From: Xenorhabdus bovienii SS-2004
GTDB lineage: Bacteria > Pseudomonadota > Gammaproteobacteria > Enterobacterales > Enterobacteriaceae
Length of the DNA stretch: 64,000 nt
NCBI RefSeq assembly: GCF_000027225.1
Contig: NC_013892.1
Location: 868,001-932,000, forward strand
Direction of reading: 5' to 3'
Positions 8,101-16,346 of the stretch are shown in pieces. Positions within the stretch are counted from its first letter, which is position 1, and each line of letters begins with the position of its first letter. Position numbers and translations under genes: made by a program. The notes beneath the pieces are model-generated. The model made no database searches. It had not been told where the DNA came from and worked only from the letters and a program-made list of their open reading frames with translations.

Positions 8101-8351
8101 ACTTCATCCTTAAAAAGCCGGAAGCATATCACAGCAACTAACCATTTAATACATGACCTAGGATAAGACGAAAAGTGATCGCCCATGTTTTTGATTACAG
8201 GACAAAAAAGACATTAATGCGCCTACTGGCTTTGCTGACTCCTTTCAATATTATTATTTATATGACGGATGGTTGGCAAAGTTATGAAAAGGCGTTAGCG
8301 GGGAAACTGCATGTGGCCAGCAAGCGTTATACCCAACGCATAGATAAATAA

Positions 8352-8869
8352 ATTGGAGTCATGACTTTTAATGAGTTATTTATTATCCTGTCAATATTTA
8401 ATAAAAAATTAAACAAAAAAATAATTTAATAATAGTAATACTTAATGCCATCTATTTTCTTTATCTAAAGCGTCGACATTAAAACACAAATGATTCTCAT
8501 TAACAAAAGCTAGTAATAACAAAGGGAAATCATCCTTATTCATTTCAGGGATATATATACCAAATGTTGGTTATTAATTTTTATGAGGATAAATCCGATA
8601 TGTTAGATTTTTTATTTTGAATGATAAAAATGTGTATCAATATATCCGACAGACCCATTAAAAAAATACTAACAGAAATATTAATACTTCAATTTTTCTA
8701 CTCATAATATTTTTCTTATTTGCGCTATTTCAGACTCAATTTTCCCATTAAAAATAGAAAAACCGCCGCAATAAACTGCTAAAAACACACAAACAGTTCA
8801 TTCCGGCGGCTTTTATTCCACCATTTAATAAATCACTTAATTAATATATTAATGTGGTACCGCTATCAG
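8352..8869. other. AT-rich spacer between the IS1 remnant and hpaR
   Basis: About 500 bases with no supportable gene. A Fur-like element AAATGATTCTCATTAAC lies at 8488-8504 without an obvious target gene. The hpaR terminator hairpin (8763-8809) and a TTAATATATTAA palindrome (8840-8851) are near the hpaR end. Confidence 0.5.
8763..8809 (-). terminator. Candidate hpaR terminator
   Basis: CCGCCG (8763-8768) pairs with CGGCGG (8804-8809), extended inward by an imperfect CAATAAACTG/CAGTTCATTC pairing. On the minus strand the stem is followed by GGTTTTTC, so it would end hpaR transcription about 60 bases after its stop. Confidence 0.6.
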
Positions 8870-9316
8870 CTACTCATTTTCTGTCTCTATATCTTCCTGA
8901 ACGAGGTTTCCGATGGAAGTAAACTCATCCAGCAACGCTAAAAGCTGAGCCAATTTTGCTGGAGAAAAAGCATCTTCAATCGCCTTATAACCATCATTAA
9001 CCTGCTCTCTGGCCTGTTCGTAAAGCTCCTGACCAGCCGGTGTCAGGGAAACATACAGCTTACGCTGATCATTCATTGGTTTCAGGCGGAAGATAAGTCC
9101 ATCACGTTCCATACGTGTCAGAATGCCCGTCAAGCTTGGGCGTAAGATGCAGGTGAGACAAGCTAAATCATGGAAATCAATCGAACGGCTACTCGCAAGT
9201 ACACGAATAATACGCCATTGTTGCTCAGTCAAGTTATAGCTTTTCAAAATAGGACGGAAAAAACCCATTGCGGTTTCCCGTGCCTGAAGCAATGCAATTG
9301 TCAGGGATTCATGCAT
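8870..9316 (-). CDS. hpaR: MarR-family repressor of homoprotocatechuate degradation
   Basis: 148-residue MarR regulator: LTEQQWRIIRVLAS near 29, recognition region DLACLTCILRPSLTGILTRM near 51, and the wing RLKPMNDQRKLYVSLTPAG near 76. In E. coli W HpaR represses the hpa meta-cleavage operon and its own promoter and is relieved by pathway aromatics. It is divergent from hpaG1 with a 387-bp spacer, as in the E. coli cluster, which supports the specific name. C-terminal extension EDIETENE is acidic. Confidence 0.92.
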   Translation of the reverse strand: MHESLTIALLQARETAMGFFRPILKSYNLTEQQWRIIRVLASSRSIDFHDLACLTCILRPSLTGILTRMERDGLIFRLKPMNDQRKLYVSLTPAGQELYEQAREQVNDGYKAIEDAFSPAKLAQLLALLDEFTSIGNLVQEDIETENE

Positions 9317-9703
9317 AAGTAAAGGTGACTCTTAAGTTAACCACTAGTCATTCTCTATAAACTGAACGCGTACGCTATTCATTATAGACAACATAAACGT
9401 CAAAAAGACTAACATGGTCATAATTATCTACAAAGGGAAAAGAATTCAACATTAACAAATAAATAAAATTATTCTGCCAAACAAAAGTTAAAAATAAGTT
9501 AAATTCAATGCCAAATGACCTTATGAATTAAGATAACAATTTGATCTTTCTGTGGGAAAAACAATCAATACTAGAATGATGTTACATGGATCACAATTAA
9601 AATTAACAATTACATTAACATATTGAACATTGACGGCAGTTGATTTATTAATATATTAATAAACAATCTTGCGATACGTCGTTCAGGTTTCAAGGAGTTG
9701 TTA
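9317..9703. promoter_or_regulatory. hpaR-hpaG divergent control region
   Basis: Holds the promoters for hpaR (minus) and the hpaG1-to-hpaI operon (plus). A 20-base perfect palindrome sits at 9644-9663, 40 bases before hpaG1. A catabolite-activator-like half ATGGATCACAATTAA is at 9587-9601. Exact promoter boxes cannot be assigned with confidence. Confidence 0.55.
9644..9663. promoter_or_regulatory. Candidate HpaR operator (20-bp perfect palindrome)
   Basis: TTTATTAATATATTAATAAA is exactly self-complementary and lies just upstream of hpaG1. MarR proteins bind AT-rich palindromes of about this size. The core TTAATATATTAA recurs at 8840-8851, just after the hpaR stop, the only other place near the cluster where I saw it. 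Confidence 0.5.
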
Positions 9704-10381
9704 ATGAAAGGCACTGTTTTTGCCGTCGCCCTCAACCATCGCAGTCAACTCGATTTCTGGCATGAGGCATTTGATGAGCTACCTTATAAAACGCCACCAA
9801 AAACTCCAATTTGGTTTATTAAACCCCGCAATACGGTGATTGTCTCCGGTGATATTATTCCTCATCCCATCGGGGAAACGGTACAAAGCGGTGCAACGCT
9901 GGCACTGCTGATTGGCAAAACCGCCCGTAAAGTTTCTATTCAGGATGCAGAACAATATATCGCGGGTTATGCATTGGCCAATGAGGTCAGCCTGCCAGAA
10001 ACTTCGTTTTATCGTCCCGCTATCAAAGAAAAATGCCGGGATGGATTTTGTCCGATAGGCCAGATAATCACAACAAAATCAGTAGATTCACTCGATATCA
10101 TCACTGAAATCAACGGTCAGGCAGTTGATCGCTGGTCAACCCGCGATCTTGTGCGTTCTGCTTCGGAACTCCTGGCGGCATTAAGTGATTTTTCCACGTT
10201 AAACGAAGGCGATGTCATCCTGCTCGGCACCCCCCATCAGCGTGTTACTCTCCACCCTAACGACATCGTCACGGTCAAAGCTGAAGGTTTTCCTGCGTTG
10301 AAAAACACAGTCGTTTTGGAAGACATCACGTTGAAAGGTAGCGATTTGGAAGGAATGGCGCAGGCGGGAGGTCAGTCATGA
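9704..10381 (+). CDS. hpaG1: 4-hydroxyphenylacetate degradation isomerase/decarboxylase, N-terminal-type subunit
   Basis: 225-residue fumarylacetoacetate-hydrolase-fold protein equal to the N-terminal half of the fused HpaG of E. coli W. HpaG decarboxylates 5-oxo-pent-3-ene-1,2,5-tricarboxylate and isomerises the product to the substrate of HpaH. Motifs: PIWFIKPRNTVI near 44, ALLIGKTARKVS near 73, YALANEVSLPE near 91. The ATG at 9704 is preferred over TTG 9698 because AAGGAG lies 7 bases before it. Overlaps hpaG2 by ATGA, consistent with a two-subunit form of a protein fused elsewhere. Confidence 0.9.
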   Translation: MKGTVFAVALNHRSQLDFWHEAFDELPYKTPPKTPIWFIKPRNTVIVSGDIIPHPIGETVQSGATLALLIGKTARKVSIQDAEQYIAGYALANEVSLPETSFYRPAIKEKCRDGFCPIGQIITTKSVDSLDIITEINGQAVDRWSTRDLVRSASELLAALSDFSTLNEGDVILLGTPHQRVTLHPNDIVTVKAEGFPALKNTVVLEDITLKGSDLEGMAQAGGQS

Positions 10382-11142
10382 GACAAGCCAGAGTACGTTA
10401 TCAGAACCAAGAAATGAGTGTTATCGTCGATGAGCAGGAAAATATCCTGCTGTCTGATGGGTGCGTCGTCAGCGGACGCGATGTTTTGTGGCTCCCTCCT
10501 GCCAATGGCACCCTGTTCGCATTGGGACTGAATTATGCCGACCACGCCACGGAGCTGGAATTTAAGCCACCGGAAGAGCCGCTGATCTTCATCAAAGCCG
10601 CCAATAGTCTAACCGGCCATCGTCAGGTTTCCGTCCGGCCGGACAATGTGGAATACATGCATTATGAAGCGGAGTTGGTTGTTGTGATTGGCAAACCCGC
10701 CCGCAATGTTTCCAGAGAACAGGCTATGGGTTATGTCGCGGGTTATACCGTCTGTAATGACTACGCTATCCGTGATTATCTGGAAAATTATTATCGTCCC
10801 AATCTGCGCGTGAAAAGCCGCGATACGCTCACCCCGATAGGCCCGTGGATCGTGGATAAAAATGCAATAGCCGATCCCCATAACCTGATATTGAGCACCC
10901 GGGTCAACGGGGAATTACGTCAACGCGGCACAACGGCAGACCTGATCTTTGATATTCCTTTCCTGATTGCCTACCTGAGCAGTTTTATGACACTACAGCC
11001 GGGAGACATGATTGCCACAGGAACGCCGAAAGGGCTGTCAGATGTTGTGCCGGGTGATGAAGTGATTGTGTCCGTCGAAGGTGTCGGGAGCCTGGTGAAT
11101 CACATTGTCAGCCAGCAAGAATATGAGGAAAACCTGTCATGA
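10378..11142 (+). CDS. hpaG2: 4-hydroxyphenylacetate degradation isomerase/decarboxylase, C-terminal-type subunit
   Basis: 254-residue partner of hpaG1, with the full FAH signature: LNYADHATE near 51, PEEPLIFIKAANSL near 64, the metal-binding EAELVVVIGKPARNV near 97, GYTVCNDYAIRDY near 126, and GDMIATGTPKGLSD near 206. Together with HpaG1 it performs the decarboxylation and isomerisation that follow HpaF. The four-base overlaps with hpaG1 (10378) and hpaE (11139) indicate one polycistronic, coupled message. Confidence 0.92.
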   Translation: MRQARVRYQNQEMSVIVDEQENILLSDGCVVSGRDVLWLPPANGTLFALGLNYADHATELEFKPPEEPLIFIKAANSLTGHRQVSVRPDNVEYMHYEAELVVVIGKPARNVSREQAMGYVAGYTVCNDYAIRDYLENYYRPNLRVKSRDTLTPIGPWIVDKNAIADPHNLILSTRVNGELRQRGTTADLIFDIPFLIAYLSSFMTLQPGDMIATGTPKGLSDVVPGDEVIVSVEGVGSLVNHIVSQQEYEENLS

Positions 11143-12605
11143 CCACTATTAATCATTGGATCAACGGCAAGAACGTTGCCAGTAACACCTATTTTGAAAC
11201 CACCAATCCCGCCACCGGCGAAGTGCTGGCGCAAGTGGCATCCGGTGGGCAGACAGAGATTGATCAGGCGGTTGCAGCGGCAAAAGACGCTTTTCCCAAA
11301 TGGGCGGATACGCCAATGAAAGAACGTGCCCGCCTGATGCGCCGTTTAGGGGAGTTGATTGACCAGAATGTACCCGATATTGCCGCGATGGAAACCAAGG
11401 ATACCGGCCTGCCCATCCACCAGACGCAAAATGTGCTGATCCCGCGCGCTTCCCATAATTTCGATTTCTTCGCTGAGATTTGCCAGCAGATGAACGGGCG
11501 GACTTATCCGGTTGATGACAAGATGCTCAACTATACGCTGATCCAGCCTGTCGGGGTTTGTGCGCTGATTTCTCCGTGGAATGTGCCTTTCATGACTGCA
11601 ACGTGGAAAGTGGCACCGTGTCTGGCGCTGGGCAATACCGCCGTGCTGAAGATGTCTGAACTTTCCCCATTGACCGCCAACCGTCTGGGCGAACTGGCGC
11701 TGGAAGCGGGTATTCCGGCTGGTGTGCTGAATGTGGTGCAGGGATATGGCAATACCGCCGGCGATGCGCTGGTAAAACATCATGATGTGCGGGCGATCTC
11801 GTTTACGGGAGGAACCGCAACTGGCCGCCGGATTATGCAAAGTGCGGGCCTGAAAAAATATTCGATGGAGCTGGGTGGCAAATCCCCTGTTCTGATCTTT
11901 GAAGATGCGGATATTGAACGTGCGCTGGATTCAGCGCTGTTCACGATTTTCTCCCTCAATGGCGAACGCTGTACCGCCGGTTCCCGTATTTTCATTCAAG
12001 AAAGTATCTACCCCGAATTCGTTAAACGCTTTGCTGAACGCGCCAATCGCCTGCGTGTAGGCGATCCACAAGATCCGAATACTCAGGTCGGTAGCTTAAT
12101 CAGTCAGTCGCACTGGGAAAAAGTCTCCGGCTATATTCGTCTCGGTATTGAAGAAGGAGCAACGCTGCTGGCCGGCGGCTCTGATAAGCCCGCCGATCTG
12201 CCTGATCATCTGAAAAAGGGTCATTTTCTGCGGCCAACCGTGCTGGCAGATGTGAATAACCGGATGCGCGTGGCACAGGAAGAGATCTTCGGCCCCGTTG
12301 CCTGTCTGCTGCCTTTTAAAAGTGAAGAGGACGGCCTGCGCATGGCCAATGATGTGGAATACGGTCTGGCGTCTTATATCTGGACGCAGGATGTCAGCAA
12401 AGTTCTGCGTCTGGCACGTAGCATTGAGGCCGGCATGGTGTTCGTCAATTCCCAGAATGTTCGCGATCTACGCCAGCCGTTCGGCGGTGTGAAAGCCTCC
12501 GGTACAGGACGCGAAGGCGGGGAATACAGTCTTGAAGTGTTTGCCGAAGTGAAAAACGTCTGTATCTCAATGGGAGATCATCCCATTCCTCGTTGGGGAG
12601 TGTAA
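11139..12605 (+). CDS. hpaE: 5-carboxymethyl-2-hydroxymuconate semialdehyde dehydrogenase
   Basis: 488-residue aldehyde dehydrogenase that oxidises the HpaD ring-cleavage product with NAD. Visible: PWNVPFMTATWK near 146, the cofactor loop FTGGTATGR (222-230), the general base Glu244 in MELGGKSP and the catalytic Cys278 in NGERCTAGSR. Length and closing motif FGGVKASGTGREGGEYSLE are those of HpaE. Sits in hpaG-E-D-F order as in E. coli W, with a four-base overlap with hpaG2. Cytoplasmic. Confidence 0.94.
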   Translation: MTTINHWINGKNVASNTYFETTNPATGEVLAQVASGGQTEIDQAVAAAKDAFPKWADTPMKERARLMRRLGELIDQNVPDIAAMETKDTGLPIHQTQNVLIPRASHNFDFFAEICQQMNGRTYPVDDKMLNYTLIQPVGVCALISPWNVPFMTATWKVAPCLALGNTAVLKMSELSPLTANRLGELALEAGIPAGVLNVVQGYGNTAGDALVKHHDVRAISFTGGTATGRRIMQSAGLKKYSMELGGKSPVLIFEDADIERALDSALFTIFSLNGERCTAGSRIFIQESIYPEFVKRFAERANRLRVGDPQDPNTQVGSLISQSHWEKVSGYIRLGIEEGATLLAGGSDKPADLPDHLKKGHFLRPTVLADVNNRMRVAQEEIFGPVACLLPFKSEEDGLRMANDVEYGLASYIWTQDVSKVLRLARSIEAGMVFVNSQNVRDLRQPFGGVKASGTGREGGEYSLEVFAEVKNVCISMGDHPIPRWGV

Positions 12606-12656
12606 TTGATCCCAGCGTTAACCACGGTTCATCGTCCTGATATCAAGTGAGGATTT

Positions 12657-13547
12657 ATGGGAAAGTTAGCGTTAGCCGCGAAAATTACACATGTACCCTC
12701 GATGTATTTATCTGAAATGCCGGGTAAACATCATGGCTGCCGGCAGGGGGCGATTGATGGTCACAAAGAGATAAGCCGCCGTTGCCATGAAATGGGCGTC
12801 GATACGATCATCGTGTTCGATACCCACTGGCTGGTCAACAGTGCCTATCATATCAACTGTGCCGGACACTTTTCCGGCATTTATACCAGTAATGAGTTAC
12901 CGCATTTTATTCGCGATATGACTTATGAATATGACGGCAATCCTGAACTCGGCCGGATGATTGCGGAAGAAGCCCGCCAGATGGGGGTTCGCGCTCAATC
13001 ACATGAAATCTCCAGCCTGAAATTAGAATACGGCACACTGGTTCCCATGCGTTATATGAACAGTGACCATCATTTCAAAGTAATTTCGATTTCGGCCTTT
13101 TGTACCGTTCATGCCTTTGAAGACAGCCGCAAGCTGGGTGAAGCCGTGTTGCGGGCGATTGAGAAATATGACGGTACGGTAGCGGTACTGGCCAGCGGCT
13201 CGATGTCGCACAGTTTCATTGATGATCAACGCGCCGAAGAAGGAATGAACAGCTACACCCGCGAGTTTGATGAGCAGATGGATCGCCGAGTGGTGCAACT
13301 TTGGAAGGAAGGTCAGTTCAAGGAGTTCTGCAAAATGCTGCCAGAGTATGCGCAATATTGCCGTGGTGAAGGCAATATGCACGACACAGTGATGTTGCTC
13401 GGCCTGCTCGGTTGGGACAAATACGACGGTAAGGTGGAATTTCTCACCGAATTGTTCGCCAGTTCAGGAACAGGGCAAGTGAACGCCGTTTTCCCGCTAT
13501 CTGATGATGCGGTTAATGAACAAACCACCGAAAAAATCAGAGCCTGA
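12657..13547 (+). CDS. hpaD: 3,4-dihydroxyphenylacetate 2,3-dioxygenase
   Basis: Class III (LigB-type) extradiol ring-cleavage enzyme acting on homoprotocatechuate; uses a non-heme metal and O2. 296 residues; the E. coli protein is about 283 and this one has a longer C terminus (EQTTEKIRA). Seen: ITHVPSM with His12, GCRQGAIDGHKEI near 27, DTHWLVN near 58, and GSMSHSFID near 181, which includes the conserved histidine of the family. GTGAGGATTT precedes the ATG at 12657. The aromatic substrate is not produced from 4-HPA by any gene in this window. Confidence 0.93.
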   Translation: MGKLALAAKITHVPSMYLSEMPGKHHGCRQGAIDGHKEISRRCHEMGVDTIIVFDTHWLVNSAYHINCAGHFSGIYTSNELPHFIRDMTYEYDGNPELGRMIAEEARQMGVRAQSHEISSLKLEYGTLVPMRYMNSDHHFKVISISAFCTVHAFEDSRKLGEAVLRAIEKYDGTVAVLASGSMSHSFIDDQRAEEGMNSYTREFDEQMDRRVVQLWKEGQFKEFCKMLPEYAQYCRGEGNMHDTVMLLGLLGWDKYDGKVEFLTELFASSGTGQVNAVFPLSDDAVNEQTTEKIRA

Positions 13548-13559
13548 CAGGAGCAGACC

Positions 13560-13949
13560 ATGCCACATTTTTACGCTGAATGTACCGAAAATATCCGTGA
13601 ATCCGCCAGATTACCGGCGCTGTTTGCCAACGTGAATCAGGCGCTGGCCGAGACGGGGATTTTCCCGCTGGGCGGCATCCGCAGCCGCGCAATCTGGCTG
13701 GATACATGGCAAATGGCAGATGGCGAACAAGATTACGCCTTTGTCCACATGACGCTGAAAATCGGCGCAGGACGCAGCCTCGAGGATCGTCAACAGGTCG
13801 GTGAAATGCTGTTTACGTTAATCAAAACACACTTTGCCGATTTGATGGCACAGCGTTATCTTGGACTCTCTTTCACAATGGAAGAACTTGATCCGATCCT
13901 GAATTATAAATCGAATAATGTACATCAGCTGTTTAAATCAAAAGATTAG
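13560..13949 (+). CDS. hpaF: 5-carboxymethyl-2-hydroxymuconate delta-isomerase
   Basis: 129-residue HpaF/CHMI, a tautomerase-superfamily enzyme that isomerises 5-carboxymethyl-2-hydroxymuconate before decarboxylation by HpaG. It begins MPHFYAEC, leaving the catalytic Pro2 after Met removal, and contains LGGIRSRAIWL near 37 and LKIGAGRSLEDRQQVG near 64. Starts 12 bases after hpaD behind CAGGAGCAG, so it is in the same operon. Confidence 0.93.
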   Translation: MPHFYAECTENIRESARLPALFANVNQALAETGIFPLGGIRSRAIWLDTWQMADGEQDYAFVHMTLKIGAGRSLEDRQQVGEMLFTLIKTHFADLMAQRYLGLSFTMEELDPILNYKSNNVHQLFKSKD

Positions 13950-14012
13950 ACTTAACGAATGGCATAATTCAGCACAATAAAGTTCACCTTTTTGCATAAT
14001 GAAGAGAAAATC

Positions 14013-15497
14013 ATGACCAATCATCTAGAGACATTACTGCTGCGCCAACAGGCTTATATCAATGGTCAATGGGTTGATGCGCATAATAAAACGACGTTTG
14101 CCGTTATCAATCCCGCCAATGGCGAAGTTATTGCCAATGTCAGTGATATGGGTTGTGCAGAGACGCAACAAGCCATTGAAGCCGCCCAGACTGCCCTTCC
14201 CGCATGGCGGGCATTGACTGCCAAGCAGCGCAGCCAAAAGCTTAAGCAATGGTTCCATCTAATCATGGATAACCAAAAATCGTTAGCGGAACTGCTGAGT
14301 GCCGAACAGGGAAAACCCCATGCGGAAGCGATGGGAGAAATTGCCTATGGTGCCAGTTTTATCGAATGGTTTGCGGAAGAAGGTAAACGCATTTATGGCG
14401 AAACTATCCCATCACCGATGCCGGGTCGTCGTCTCGCGACCATCAAACAGCCGATAGGCGTTGTAGCCGCGATTACGCCGTGGAATTTCCCCAATGCCAT
14501 GATCACCCGTAAAGTTGGCCCGGCACTGGCCGCAGGTTGTACGGTTGTACTGAAACCTGCCGCAGAAACTCCGCTGTCTGCGCTGGCATTAGCAGTACTG
14601 GCTGAACAGGCGGGCATTCCGGCAGGTGTCCTGAATATTGTCACCGGTATAGATGCCAAAGCAATTGGCGAAACACTGACTTCAAGCCCTATCGTACGCA
14701 AACTCTCTTTTACCGGTTCTACCCGTGTTGGCAAGTTACTGATGGCGCAAAGTGCCGATACCGTCAAGAAGCTTTCTCTCGAACTGGGCGGCAATGCGCC
14801 TTTTATTGTCTTTGATGATGCGGATCTTGATGCAGCTGTGGAAGGCGCGATGGCGACGAAATTCCGCAACAGCGGACAGACTTGTGTCAGTGCCAACCGG
14901 ATCCTGGTACAAGAAGGCGTTTATGATGCGTTTGCTGAACGTCTGGTTCATGCTGTCAAACAACTTCGCGTCGGGCCGACTCATAGCGATTCATCACAAC
15001 CTGTGCCACAACAAGGGCCACTGATTAATCAGGCGGCTGTGGAAAAAATACAGGCACATATCAGCGATGCGGTTTCCCACGGCGCGCGTATTCTGGCCGG
15101 CGGCAAGTCCCACACCTTGGGTGGGTTATTCTTTGAACCCACCGTGCTGGCCGATGTGGATGATTCCATGCGGGTCAGCCATGAAGAAACCTTCGGCCCA
15201 CTGGCGCCGCTGATCAAATTCCGCGATGAAGCAGAAGCCATTCGCCTCGCCAATGATACAGAATTTGGCCTCGCGGCTTATTTCTATTCCCGCGATATTG
15301 GCCGGATTTACCGGGTGGCAGAAGCACTGGAAAGCGGCATGGTCGGCATCAATGAAGGTTTGATTTCCAACGAAGTTGTTCCATTCGGAGGCATAAAACA
15401 GTCTGGTCTGGGGCGTGAAGGTTCACGTTACGGTATCGAAGATTATCTAGAAGTGAAATATCTCTGTTTTGGGGGTTTGGGCACTAAAGGAGCTTAA
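14013..15497 (+). CDS. NAD(P)-dependent succinate-semialdehyde dehydrogenase, inserted in the hpa operon
   Basis: 494-residue GabD-type aldehyde dehydrogenase: AAITPWNFP near 152, FTGSTRVGK (233-241), general base Glu257 in LELGGNAP, catalytic Cys291 in NSGQTCVSANR, and the ending GGIKQSGLGREGSRYGIEDY. It differs from HpaE and is most like succinate-semialdehyde dehydrogenases. HpaI yields pyruvate and succinic semialdehyde, so this enzyme would finish the pathway to succinate; that role is inferred from position. The ATG at 14013 follows GAAGAGAAAATC; an in-frame TTG at 13992 is less likely. Seven bases separate it from hpaH. Confidence 0.85.
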   Translation: MTNHLETLLLRQQAYINGQWVDAHNKTTFAVINPANGEVIANVSDMGCAETQQAIEAAQTALPAWRALTAKQRSQKLKQWFHLIMDNQKSLAELLSAEQGKPHAEAMGEIAYGASFIEWFAEEGKRIYGETIPSPMPGRRLATIKQPIGVVAAITPWNFPNAMITRKVGPALAAGCTVVLKPAAETPLSALALAVLAEQAGIPAGVLNIVTGIDAKAIGETLTSSPIVRKLSFTGSTRVGKLLMAQSADTVKKLSLELGGNAPFIVFDDADLDAAVEGAMATKFRNSGQTCVSANRILVQEGVYDAFAERLVHAVKQLRVGPTHSDSSQPVPQQGPLINQAAVEKIQAHISDAVSHGARILAGGKSHTLGGLFFEPTVLADVDDSMRVSHEETFGPLAPLIKFRDEAEAIRLANDTEFGLAAYFYSRDIGRIYRVAEALESGMVGINEGLISNEVVPFGGIKQSGLGREGSRYGIEDYLEVKYLCFGGLGTKGA

Positions 15498-15503
15498 CAC
15501 GCT

Positions 15504-16316
15504 ATGCAACAGCAGCTACAGCAAGAAGTCATATCACAGGTTGCACGCCGTTTACATCAGGCAGAAAAAAACCGGCAGCAGATCCGGCAGATTTCACTGG
15601 ATTACCCAGAAATAACGATTGAAGACGCCTACGCCATTCAGCGTGAGTGGGTTAACTTGAAAATCGCGGAAGGCCGGGTGCTCAAAGGGCATAAAATCGG
15701 CCTGACATCCCGAGCCATGCAAGTCAGTTCACAAATTGAGGAACCGGACTATGGCGCATTACTGGATGATATGTTTTTTCAGGACGGCAGTGATATTCCC
15801 TGCGAGCGCTTTATTGTGCCGCGCATTGAGGTAGAGTTGGCCTTTGTGCTGGCAAAACCCCTGCGTGGCCCAAACTGTACGCTGTTTGATGTCTATAACG
15901 CCACAGATTACATCATTCCGGCGCTGGAGTTGATCGATGCCCGCAGTCACAACATCGATCCTGAGACCCAGCGCCCGCGTAAAGTGTTCGATACGATCTC
16001 TGATAATGCCGCCAATGGCGGTGTCATTATGGGCGGGCGCCCCATCAGGCCGGATGAGCTGGATCTGCGCTGGGTCAGCGCCCTGCTCTATCGTAATGGG
16101 GTGATTGAAGAATCCGGCGTAGCGGCTGCGGTGCTTAACCATCCTGCCAATGGTGTCGCATGGTTAGCCAATAAACTGGCTCTGCACGGTGTCCAGCTCG
16201 AAGCTGGTCAGATCATTCTTGGCGGTTCCTTTACCCGCCCGGTGCCTGCCCGCAAAGGCGATACTTTTCATGTGGATTACGGCGCAATGGGTTCAATTAG
16301 CTGCCATTTTGTTTAA
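15504..16316 (+). CDS. hpaH: 2-oxo-hept-3-ene-1,7-dioate hydratase
   Basis: Adds water to 2-oxo-hept-3-ene-1,7-dioate to give 4-hydroxy-2-oxoheptanedioate, the HpaI substrate; needs a divalent metal. 270 residues with the FAH-like hydratase pattern: [12 protein letters not shown] near 36, [13 protein letters not shown] near 60, [11 protein letters not shown] near 104, and [11 protein letters not shown] near 136. Follows the semialdehyde dehydrogenase by 6 bases. Confidence 0.94.
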   Translation: MQQQLQQEVISQVARRLHQAEKNRQQIRQISLDYPEITIEDAYAIQREWVNLKIAEGRVLKGHKIGLTSRAMQVSSQIEEPDYGALLDDMFFQDGSDIPCERFIVPRIEVELAFVLAKPLRGPNCTLFDVYNATDYIIPALELIDARSHNIDPETQRPRKVFDTISDNAANGGVIMGGRPIRPDELDLRWVSALLYRNGVIEESGVAAAVLNHPANGVAWLANKLALHGVQLEAGQIILGGSFTRPVPARKGDTFHVDYGAMGSISCHFV

Positions 16317-16346
16317 TGGCCGGACGTTACGTTTGAAGGTAAGTTT

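Larger units (their letters stand above)
7377..8158 (-). mobile_element. IS1 family element, complete copy (782 bp)
   Basis: Bounded by inverted repeats GGTCATGTATTAAATG (7377) and its complement ending at 8158; the match extends, with one mismatch, to about 21 bases. Contains insA and the -1 frame insB. It appears identical to the copy at 24135-24916. Its left end abuts the truncated copy 6744-7376 rather than a target duplication, and its right end is followed by TAGGATAA, the duplication that pairs with 6736-6743. Confidence 0.95.
6704..8351 (+). pseudogene. Decayed IS1-family insB, interrupted by the newer IS1 insertion
   Basis: The frame PPRWLFYADDRI runs to 6743, is broken by the IS1 block 6744-8158, and resumes at 8167. 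Removing the block and one copy of the 8-bp target duplication TAGGATAA restores [14 protein letters not shown] followed by [37 protein letters not shown] and KRYTQRIDK, ending at TAA 8349-8351. This is the C-terminal half of an IS1-type InsB; the part between InsA and PRWLFY is deleted. It shows the order of events: old IS1 decay first, newer IS1 insertion later. Confidence 0.8.
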
